A program made the position numbers and the translations under genes. Positions 29,401-41,400 of a stretch of 64,000 bases of DNA are shown here, in pieces (position 1 is the first letter of the stretch; each line of letters starts with the position of its first letter). The stretch is from Cyprinodon diabolis (Eukaryota; Chordata; Actinopteri; Cyprinodontiformes; Cyprinodontidae): contig CM060064.1 in the NCBI GenBank assembly GCA_030533445.1, positions 20,109,626 to 20,173,625 on the forward strand, in the 5' to 3' direction. Under the pieces are notes generated by a model that saw only the letters and a list, made by a program, of their open reading frames with translations, searched no databases and had not been told where the DNA came from.

Positions 29401-32400
29401 GAAATAGGGTGACTGATAAATGATCTGTACTTATTTATTAACTTTTCAAGTCAGAGGACTCCAAAGCTTGCACTACACTCATCCGTTAGCATATACATTC
29501 CAATTTAAAGAATACACCTTTAAAATGCATGGTGTAACATGCATTACCTATATTTTTTCAAGCTATTGGTAATATTTTTTTGATTTTTGATTAAATTATC
29601 TGGCCAGTTTATTTGATTTTTAGTACAGATTGACCAGTCTTGGTGGAAAAATGTTTATTGTAATACAAACTAATTTGTGAAATTCAGTCTGAGTGATTTT
29701 CATGTAGTTGGAAAAAATGTTTTTCTTAGGAAAAATGAGAATTTCTGTGGTGTGTATATAACCAATGCTTACATGTCTTTGCATTAATGAGTTCCGGTTC
29801 ACTTGGTCCTGCTGAGTAGAAGGCCGTCACTTGGACAGTGTACTCTGTCCCACTCAAAAGATTGAGAAGGACAACGGAGGTCACATCTTCACCTACAGTT
29901 GTCTCCGAAAGTGGACCTTGATCTAAAGAAAAAAAACAAAAGCAAATAACTACATAAACAAAGGCAGAGCAGAAAATAATTTAAACAGTTTCTTAATCCT
30001 TACATGCAATAAAACAACTACACTCCCACAGAAAAATGTACTTTATAGATTCCTGGATGTATAAAAATACTTCAAAAATTCAAAGCACTCTATATGGCGT
30101 GAATGAAAGGAAATATTACGAATTTTAATCATGGAAAAGAAGAGTTTAACACCTAGAATAAATATATGAGTCACAAAAATACATCAGAATATGAATGGGA
30201 CCAACCATCTAAAGAACTTCCAAAAGCAGTAAAATCATAAGCAAATACCAGGCTAAATAGCAGACCTTCAAATCCTTTTTTGAAAGGATCCAGTGAGTCA
30301 GCCAAAACAACCCTGGGGGCATGTTGACGCAATGCTCCAGGGTCACAATTTTAAAGGCTTGATCACATTTTATTCTCTTTTTTTGCTTGCTTAATAGCTG
30401 ACGAGGTTTGATTCTTAAAACAAAATTAGCAAGCAACTAAAATGTTTTTTTCCTAAGTTTCTGTGCCAGCACCAGACTATTATTGTACTTTATACTTTTT
30501 TACATTTTAAAATAAGCCCAAGATCAAATAATTGAATTCAAAACAGGGGTTATATGCACATGCTTTTGCAAATGTGTTAACAGGCTGCAGAATAGCTAAG
30601 GTGGAAAACACGTAGCATCATTTTCTGGATTAGAGGAGAAAGAACACAAGTTAAACAACAGCAGTGAATCTATATAGAAGATTCTGATTAGAGGGTGGAT
30701 TTAAAATGTAAAAAATAAGGCTAGGTTGAAATTAAAAAAAATACTGCCAATGTTACGAATCTTGGACTTTGTAGGCATAAAGAAAGAGATAATTTCTCGG
30801 ATAATGTGTGAGAATATTTCAGCAGGGGATATTCCCAATGTTTATTTTCTGTTTGAAATTAAATGAAGTCAATTATAAGCCAGTTCTTTAATAGTGGATC
30901 GCTTTCAGTAGCTGTGCTCGTCATTTAAGTCACAGCATTGTGGTTTAGCAAGAAATAGAAAAGGTATTTCTATGCCTCTTGAGAAATGAATGCCAGAATT
31001 ATAAATCTCCTGGGGAAACCTGTGTGACTCCTTAAAAAAAAAAAAAAACTTGCTAAAATTAATGAGTTACGGCTATTATGTTAACAACAGGCAGTTGAGC
31101 AATTCTAATGAGATATAGAATGGTTATGTCTTTGCAAACACACCAAGAATTTTTCAGTTTAATATGCTCTAACTGCATAATGTGGGAGAAATAGGTCTTA
31201 GACCTGTCTTTTTTTCCCCACTCATCTTTCCGATGATAAACTTTATGTAACATTTTTGCCTTGAGCTGGTCCTCTGTCACACAATAGCTGTTTTTAGGTT
31301 AGAAACTGTAAAACACTAGATCCATGCCTCGGTAAAGCAACTGACACCAAGATGCAAGGCAGATCCATTAAATTGGGCATTTAATGAGGTTTCTAGAAAA
31401 TAAATAAATGAGTAGGTAAGATGTCTCTATTTCAGTGCTACACTGCTGGGGCTTTTCTTTAAGCTTTAAGCTGTTTTTTGTTTTTGATTCTTCCTCTCTG
31501 TCTGCGTGGACATGTTTTTGTTACATTACGAGGATTGTGCAATCCTATTGTGTCATTTTTGTTAAATATGCTCCATTGTGGGGGCTTCTAGATACTTATG
31601 GGGCCATTCCACTGGTTCCCACAAGGAACGGTTTTCTTCTTTGATTTAGGGTTAGGTCTAAAGTCTGAATTCATATTAGGTTAGGGTTAAGTATATGTTG
31701 GTAATAGTCATGGTTAGGATAAGGGTCTGGGTTAGGTCAGAGAAATGAATAGAAGTCAATGATAAGCCCCCAAAAAACATGAAAGGCTGGTGTGAGTGGC
31801 TAACTATACACTTACACTGGGTGTAAGTCAGTCTGACACGGCTTAGAGTCTCCAGTCAAAAACAGACTGGACAAATCATAGCATGGGATGGGGGAGTTTG
31901 AGTCAGAATTACCCATAATGCAACAGTGCTTTCTTGTAACCAGAACAGTCAAGATTGTAGTGGCAACAGGGCAATTTTACTTCACAAAGGAGCTGGATAT
32001 ACTGTACCTTTAAAATAAAAAAAACTGGCTGCTGTAAGTGTTTTTAGAGATTTGTTGCACTTTAAGAGCTTTTCTTGTTAAAAGGGATAACTTACATAGA
32101 CTTACATCTGTTGTTATTTGATTGGTTCTGACCTGTTTCCTTTGATTCTGTCAGTCCTGCCTTTGAAATCAGGCTCTACATGCTCCTTGGCAGACTGATA
32201 CACTGTGTAAAGGGCATAAGTCAATCCAGCTGGCCAGGCTAAGTGTTAGGTATCCATTTGTAATGGTTAGGGTTTGGGTTATTGTGACTGCTAAACATAT
32301 AATGGGTTGAAAGTTACTTATGCAAGACAACTGAATTATGCAAGACAACAAATGTTACTTACTAAGGATAGCAAAATGAGAATGTATGTGTGTGCGGGTT

Positions 32401-35400
32401 TATGCATGTATACCATAGACTGGTCGATAGACAATCCTGTAACCTTCTGTTGGAGACTGAGGCGGATCCCAGGAGACCAAGAAGCGGTTATACGACTCCT
32501 CTGACACGCGTAGATTTTCAGGAGGCAAGAGAGGCACTACCAAAATAACAATAAAAAAATACCTTTTGACATAGTTCAAGAGCACATAGAAAGCTAAAAT
32601 TGAATTTCAACTAAAATTAGGTCATACAAATCCCAAATAGTAAGGGGACATAAAAAATGCACATCAAACAAAAGCCCGGGTCTCAGGAGGTTAATGGCAT
32701 ACTAGGGAGGTCAGCATGGTTTCTGATTGTACACAGTGGGACTTTGTGCTGAATGTGATCAAAAAGTCCCCAAAAATAAATTTTACTGAGTCTTTGAACA
32801 TACCTATGTATATGAAAAATAAGTTCTTATTTTCCAGTCGAAAACATTATTCAATTTTAAATATTTCAAAGCTTTTTTAACAAAGGAATATTTAATGGGA
32901 CATTTCCAGAGAGAAAATATGCAAAGGTAAGCAATGATCCTCAGGTAGCTGATGTTTGCTGGTGTGAATTTGTGGCTTCAGCAAAGGAGAAAATAGGTTG
33001 TTGGATTCCTTATATTACAGAAGGGCTGAAAAACGGTATTCTTAAGTTTCATTTAACTAGAGGATGTAGGTGGAAAATGGCAAAGGAAGAACATTCTAAG
33101 TTGTTTTGCTGACATAATTAATTTCCTTCTGACACAAACACAGCAAGGCTTCAAATAATAATTACAATGATGTTAAACCTTCTAGTGTCTCGATTTAAAG
33201 TGATTTTAACCCTCAAAGTGTTTTCAAATAATATGTCAATGCTCTCCTTTAATATTAAAGCCTGAGACTACCAATGTTATATATAATTTATGATTGATCA
33301 TGGCACCCTAATCTTTAAAGATGGCATGTTTAATGTGACATTTGATTTCACAGTATAACAAAGAAACAATCAGTGTTTAAAATATGATAGATAATGGTAA
33401 AGGAAATCAACTGAACAAATTCAATCATTTCATTATTATACAGGCTCCTTCACCGATAAGGCATCCTTATTAAGACAATTAGGATAGCATCAGTATTTCT
33501 CAATGTAATTCATTTTCTCCACCAGGCACATAAATTACCATCAGTTTTATACACAGTAACTTTCTGCTTAGGGAAAATAAATTCTGTATCAGGATGTTCT
33601 CAAAAACCAAAACCCACATCGTTTTTTGTACAGAAAAACCTTGAAATAACTTCACTGGTCAATTAAAAGCTTGTATGAAAATAAAACTTGATCTAAAAAA
33701 GAAAAAAGAAAAGAAAGAAAAGAAAATCATTACTTCAGAGGTAAGCTGTTTTACTATACTACAAAAATCATATTATTTATGTATAAAAAACTGTTTATTC
33801 AACAGTATTTACAAACAGTAACATTGATATTGGCACTTTTTAAGGTTAAAAAAACTCCACATTTTTACATTTCTACAACAAATAATTGGACAGGTCTGAT
33901 TACCGTATTCAGATTCTGCATGATTAGGGAATGCTTGCAACATTTAACGAGCTCTTTCACCAAGAAAAGAGCTGTTAGCTGAAACATTAAAACTGATAAC
34001 AAAACATTCATTTAATGTATTTTATTTGCCGAGGAGGGAGACTGTGACACTGTGACATGAAAACATGTAACAGCACTAATAGAAATGGACCAAATTACGG
34101 CTGATTTTTTTTATTGGTTGTCACACATAAAAATATCAAAGTGAAAGAAAAAAAAAACTGCTTGATAAATTGCATCACAAAAGAAACAGGGAAAGAAAAT
34201 TTCAAGAGTTCAGTAATGAAATGCCATATTGTCATGTTAAAATTGTCAGTGGCTGATGCCATTCATTAACAGGTAATGGCAGAACTAACTTTTTCCTTTG
34301 TGGGTTAGACTTTTAATTGAGTGAAAATCTGCAGCAGACCACTCCACCTCTGCTGAATCAAGTTCTCCTAACGTCAAAGTCCAGTAAAAGGAAGTTGTAA
34401 GTTTGTCCCCGTCTGCTGTAGGCATCTCAGCATGTCTGAACATGTCTCCATTTGGTCTACTATGCGCTCACTGTGGGAGGTCCCCATGGAGAAGCAGCAA
34501 AAACAGGTGGTTGGAGGCACTTACTAACATTGTTAAAATGGCTTAATCAAATATTATGCTTATACCAAAAGACAAAAAGCATATATTCCTGATGAAATAA
34601 AGCAGTATACTTAAAGTGTTTGTCCTGATAGTGTTTACCTATTTCATTCTTAATCCTGAAAATACTGTTTACACTAAGCTTTCAACTTCTTTGCTCACCA
34701 TCATTTCAATCTGAAAAACTCACACGAAGAGAAAAGACAATTAGGAGAAATTTATTGATACAATTACTTTTTCTTTGGCGCTCAGACCTCGGCAGGAAAC
34801 ATAGCGCTTAATTTTGATAGATATGCATGAACAGGAGCAAAGAATAGGGCTGTCCCCCCCCCCCCCCCCCCCCCCCCACTGCCTAAAACTGGTGGTGGAG
34901 TGGAGATAGATGAAGTTGGTCAGTCTGTAGACTGCTGGTTAGCGAGATGGTCTGCTGAGCTTTATGGGGAGATCCAGTGGACTGCGTGAGCTGATACTAG
35001 AGCTTCACTCAGGGACCTGGAAGATGGAAGTCCAGTTGGATAACACAGGTTAAGAGAACCTGTCCATTATGAGCAAGCATGAAGCGACAGTGGAGAGGAA
35101 AACCCTCCCCGTTGGGAAGACACCTCTGGCAGAACCAGGCTCAACATGGCGGTCTTCTGCCGGACCGGATAACATGAGACAGGGAACGTAGTAAGAGTAC
35201 GGGAGGAATGACACTCCAATGAAGCTTTAGCTACGATGGTGGAGGAGGGGCTGGAGGTGGATTGAAACAGGGTAATCTGAATAAAGTCACACAGCGCAAC
35301 CACCGCCTGCGCACAGGAGCAGACAAGTGCGGATCTGAGGCCATTTAGGATGAAGTTTTGATGCTGATTGGCTTTTTTTGGAGGTGTGGTTCAAAGCTGA

Positions 35401-38400
35401 TTGACTATGTCGCAGGTGGATGTAGGAGAGCAATCAGTTTTTAAACTTCCGCCTAGGCTCCCTTTTACATATTTATACTAATCAAACCCAACTTAGGTTA
35501 TTCTACAATAAACTTCTTTTCTATAGTGTTAATGATTTCTGAATTCTTTATTTAACTTATTAAAGCACCTAAATTAAAACTTGCACATTTTTATTTGGCA
35601 TGAGGATCTGCATAAAATTAGTGGAAAAAAACATATTTTCAAGACTAGTCAAACTTGAATGGAAAACAAAAAACACAAATGTATTTGCATGAAGATAAAT
35701 AACAAGATTGTCAGTAAATGTGGGAATTTGTTAAATTCCTTTGAATCAAATATTTAGTATCATGCTGTCTTGGTGTTTTTAAACAACTATTCATCAGTAA
35801 CACGAGGTTGCTTTTTAGATACAAGAGCTGAACATTTCTCATTAGATCCACAATAAATGCAAAGGTGGACATATTTAAATGTTAAGACACTTAGCTCATC
35901 ATGGTATAATGGAAAGTGAGATTAATTAACTGAATGGGCCGGCGGCAGTCTTGATCTGAACTATATTAAACCTTTAGGACACTGAAAAAAAGGGAACAAT
36001 TGGGCTCTATACTAAAAAGGTGATCGCTCAAATAACATGACAAAAAAAAAATAGCTGAGCAAGCATATGGGTTTTTACTAGTGAAGTGTGGGCAATACCT
36101 CAGAGTCTAAGCTGCCGTAAATCTAATGGCAACAAGAGGTGTGCCGTACTAATGTTTAAAAAGGATCAAATATGCATTTGCATTTCCATAACTTATATTT
36201 TCTTCACTAAATCTATGAAAGTGCCAATAGATAGAAAACATTCACTATTTCTTGGTTGCAAAGGTAACTTGACATTTTTTTTTTCATGATCATCATCCTC
36301 CATCATCTTCATCGTCATCATTAGTTTCCTGAAGCCGGGATTCAAGGTTTTGGTGATATATGCTGTGCTTGCGATTGTGTGCTTAGTAAATTTAGGCTTA
36401 CATGTAGAACCCAAGGCGGAAGCGCTGATGCCGTCTTGTCCATCACTGTACACTGGCGTCACCGTCACTTTGTACTGTGTGTCTGGTAGTAAAGGCTGGA
36501 GCACTGCGTTTTTCTGACCACCACCAACTGAGATCTATTACAGACAAAAGACAAGAGGATAAAGATGGAGATCTATATTGTAAACCAACTCATTCTGACC
36601 CTAACATGCAGATAGTTTTACTTTTAAGTTGCATTATTGAAGCTAAGACCACTCAATTCCAACCTCAAAAAAAAGTTGGCTTATCACAGGAATAAATTTG
36701 CTTTCATTTCCATGTGTTTTTTAATAACAACAAAAAAAAATAACGTGCTAAAAACTTTTTTCTCAAACCAAAAAAACAGGGTCAGTACTATGTTAAAAAA
36801 ATACAAATACTCCATGCTATTGTACTATGGCATATACCCTGTTTGAAACGCTGTCTGCAAATACCCCCTACAGCACTACTAATACGCAAATGCAGATAAA
36901 AAGCTAATGAGAACTGTGCAACTGTTCAACAAGCACTGCTTGTTGTATAAACAACATAAATATATAAGCCTGGGGATATTGTGACTTCATGAATGGTTAC
37001 TCTGATAAACTCTTCTATTTATGTTGGGTTTTGATAAAATTACAGTATCAGACAACATGAGATACCATGTCATTTATCTTTTTAACTTTATAGATGTCAC
37101 ATATTAAACAGACTTTCTGTACCTTTAATGGAGGGGCTAATCGGCTTAGTTATGACTCCCAATAACTTCACTCTGAATAGATGATACACATATTTGGCTC
37201 TTTCTCTTTAAACCCTGTTTCTCCATTATAGGGAGAGCATAGAAGGAACAATTGCAGCTACTCACTATGTTTTTTTTCATTGCAAAGATTTTTCTGCTGG
37301 TTGTTACAGGCAGTGTGTTTAGCTCTGTACCTCTCCTACATAAAGCTAAATTGAGCTACTGTTTCTATTACACAGTTTGTATTTAACATAGGAAGAACTC
37401 TAGGCTCTGCTCTATGTTTTGTGTGTGCACTCTGTCTTCTCAAACTCCCAGTCATTATATCAGAAGGCTCCTCGCAGTGAGTCATGTTCTGCCTGAGGTT
37501 TTGTCTTGTATTTTCTAATGTCTCCATATGAATGCTCATATGCAAGCCGGATATTGCTGCAAAGTTGACAACTCATGGAATAAAGGATTGCAGCAGTTTC
37601 TGGTTTAGACAAAAATTATATTATATTTATTCGATTAAGTTGTAATTGTATTGGTTTCTAAATAGGATTACATTTACTCTGAATCAAACTTTATGACGGG
37701 GTAAAGGCAACTACATACATTTTTGGAATTAAATCAGTTATTCAGTCATAAAAGCAAAATAAATACTACTAAATTAGATTGGCTATCTTCTTATATGGTT
37801 AGGTTGTAAGCAAATTCAGAGCAAAACAGGGAGGATCAAGCATTTTCTCCACCCAGTGCTGGTTCAGCACTGGAAGCTTTGGCAAAAAAATCTCAAGTAA
37901 ATCTCAAATTTACTTAAAGTGGTGTGGTAAAGTCTTCAGCAGAGGTTCCTGCCTAGACGTCCCTGCAGATCCTTCGTTTTTAATTATCACTTTTTAGAAA
38001 TCAGTCTTTCTGTTTGCCTTGAATTCTGGTCCTCTGTTCTGAGCCATGACACTTAACCTTTTACTGAGTGCTCATAAAGTAAATGTAGCAAGAACTGCAG
38101 ACTTGATTTTTATTGCAAAGTTTTAACTCGTATTTTATTTTCCCAAGGAAATTAGTTCAGCCTTCATTAGTCCTTTGAGTTTAACCTCTTAAAACCCACC
38201 GGGTCGCAGGCGACCCAGTGGACCTTAAGTGGGGGTAATAATTCAGAATGCATAAAATTCCACAGTAAAATATTTACCAGCAGGGAAGCCATTGCGCGCA
38301 GCTCCAAGCTGACACCAAAAGTTCAAAACCCCACAGCTCTGGAACTGTTCATAGCTAGAGGTCTGAAATTTTCTGCATTGATGGTTGAGATGATGTAGAA

Positions 38401-41400
38401 CAAATATAATACAACAAAACCTGCTTTTTCTCAAGAATGTCTTTATTACTGCTGTTCAAAAAAGACCTATCATTTTCAATATAAAAAAACAACTTTGTGT
38501 CATGTTTGAACTGATGCAGGTTGGTCTGTGTTCTAGTCACCCAATTTTATATATTAGGAAACTAGAGGGTGTTAGCTTTCAAACAATTTATTGCACATGT
38601 AATTCCGGCTTACGGTTCCTAAATTATTTGCTTTTCCATTTGGGTATTCAAAATAGGCAAGGATTACCCAAAATGAGGTGGATGTGAAGAGGTTAAGATA
38701 TTCTGATAGAGGGAACAAAAGCTTCCAGAAGTGGGTATTTACAGGGATATACATTCTTCGTTACCAGTAGGTTAGCAAGTCTCCCATAGCCATACTTGCC
38801 AAAAATGTATTCATTTATTCAGAAAATTTGCAGTAAAAACTATGATTCTTATTGCTAATCATACCATAATTTCAGATTGCACCAGGCTAAGGCTGTGGAA
38901 GTTCAATCAAGGATTATGTTTGTAGTCACAATAAATATCTTGAATTTTTTTCAGATTTAATTTTGAAAACTGCCTTGTCTAGATTTTATTACAAAATGTT
39001 AAAAATATAGTAAAAATATAAAATAGTAAAAATATAAAAATGTTAAAATTGATAGTCTGTGCTAAAACGAGCAAACTTGTTAAGAGCTGATACCTGATAG
39101 AACCGGTATTTATCATTTCATAGACAGATTTAAAAATTTCGTCTCATTTTGTTTCACCCTCCATGTTTTATACTTCCAATTTTTTATTCCTTTCTTAGCT
39201 GCCCTCCATCTGTGCTCCCACTGAGGTAAATGGCTGCAGAAAAGATAATGGGATGTCTTCTGGCTTGGCCTGGCCTCTCCATCTTCTACAACTCTGACAC
39301 CACATCGGGAAATTAAAAGGAAGAAAGGAGGTGGAGGGTGAGGAGCTAGGAGGGAGAGAATCACAAAACAACATGGAAGCAGGGGGACAGAGGGGGAGGA
39401 AGGCCTGTGAGGATGTGTTTGGCCGTGCATTAGTGATCAGGGTCACTACATGGCACTGAGCTCAAGGGCTCTTCAGGAGGACAGGGGGTTCAAGAGGAGA
39501 GGCTGAGTGGACTGCAGCTAGAAGTGTAATCAGTTTTCTGGCTACACTGCATGACCCGGCAGTGATGACTGCAGTGCAATCCAGGAGGCTGGAGGTTTGG
39601 AATAACAAAGTTATTCCTCTAGACACTTCTTCAGCATTTTGTGCTTCACATGCTCAGTGTTCAAAATTGTCCTTTTCTCTGTATGCTTCATAAGCATCGC
39701 GATAAGTATGATAACGCCCTAAAGGACAAAAGATTCATTTATTTGGAAATAGCTTTTACAAACATTGGAAATTATTAAAACATGAACACGTGGATTGGCC
39801 TCAGCAAATGCTCTTTCAGACCAGAATTTGATCTTTATAACTCTTTGTGAGAGTAACAGCTCAACACTTGATTGACTTACAGATTCCTCCCCTTGGTCCC
39901 CGCTGAGGTCAGAGTAGGAAATCCTGTAGCTCTCCACATTAGGGTCCTCCAGCTCCCAGGATGCGTCTAAGCTTTGGGTGGTCTCATCACTCAGGTAAAG
40001 GTTTTTCACAGCCTTACGTGTCACTGTGATATTACAGACAAATACCCTGTTTTTACTCATTTAAAGCAGAATGCAAGTGCAAAATTAAATTATAAAACAT
40101 TGCTTAACATTTTAAAATACATAATAATAAACACATAACATAAGGTTACTTTTGAATAAGTCATGCTTCATGCAAAACGTTCCAATGCTGATAATAGTAA
40201 TGTGGACCTCCATAATGGTGCAAAACATTTGCTGATTTAAGAGTGTAATTAATGAGTGCAGTCATTTCCAGTATCTTAAGGAATTGCTGATTTTTGCAGT
40301 CTTCCAGCCAAAACAACATTCATCATTTGCAAAAAAGTGACAGTCTGCCAAAAGCTGATCAGAAGTCCCTACTATCTTCAGTAATAACTGCATGTCTCCC
40401 AGGAAAAAGTAAACCATTGTTTGTAGCCTATGTGTAAGCTATAAATTACCCTACATTTACAAAATATATAATTCCTAACCCTAATTAAACAATGTTTCCT
40501 AGCACAACATCGGCATTTTCTTTTTTAAAGGGAGAGAAACCTCTACTAAACTATCAAAATTATATTGTTCTATCTGCAAAATTTTCATCTACACCCATAA
40601 AGCTAATCAATTTTTGGAACAACTCAGCTATCACTGTTAAATAAAACAAGTAGTATATTTTGTATTGAATTTAGATACCTTGATAGTTATAATGGATACC
40701 ATCATACAATACAAACCATCACCCCCCTCTTGTTAACCCTCCCCAGCCTCATTTCCTATTTTCAGTCAATTGTCATTTAAGACTCTGTCTTTGAACTTTG
40801 AAAGCCAAGGACGTTCTCATTTTTCATGTAAACTGCAAAACATCTTTTTCATTCCTTCACCACCTTCACTCCTCTTGCCTCCCTAGGTGGAGTAAGGTAC
40901 TAATAGTCTTTCTTCATGGTCTCCAAACTTCTCCTGAACCCAAGTTTTTGTATCTGCAACTGCCCAGGCAGTGGCACACATGACATGTTTAGTGTTGGCA
41001 TTTTACCTAAATATATAAAACTAAATGTTTTTAAGGGTCAGGTACATGCAATTTGCAGTCATGCCAGTTAACAAAGAACTAATAATAGTTTAAACTAAGA
41101 AAGAAGAAGAAGAAAAAAAACATGCAGTCACTTGCTGGTTTACTAGTCAGAACACAGAAACTATTTTCTAAAATAGATCTGTTCTTTCTTTAATTTTATT
41201 AATTTCTTTAACAGCAAAAGTGATTCTCATCATTAGTCGAACCTCATCCACCCTATTCTGATTGGCTGAAAGGGTGCATCTATCATAGTAATTTTGATTT
41301 ATTATCTGGCCTTTTTTTTTCCTATTTTCTAACACAGGGCCATATCCCTTGAGCTCAAAGGAAAGATATGACAGTCCTAAAGTTATTCCACTAAATAATG

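Noticed and set aside
31560..31790. Interstitial telomere array (GGGTTAGG blocks)
   Set aside because: Blocks are few, spaced and imperfect, and the same arrangement recurs at 60.3 kb, so it is a dispersed repeat.
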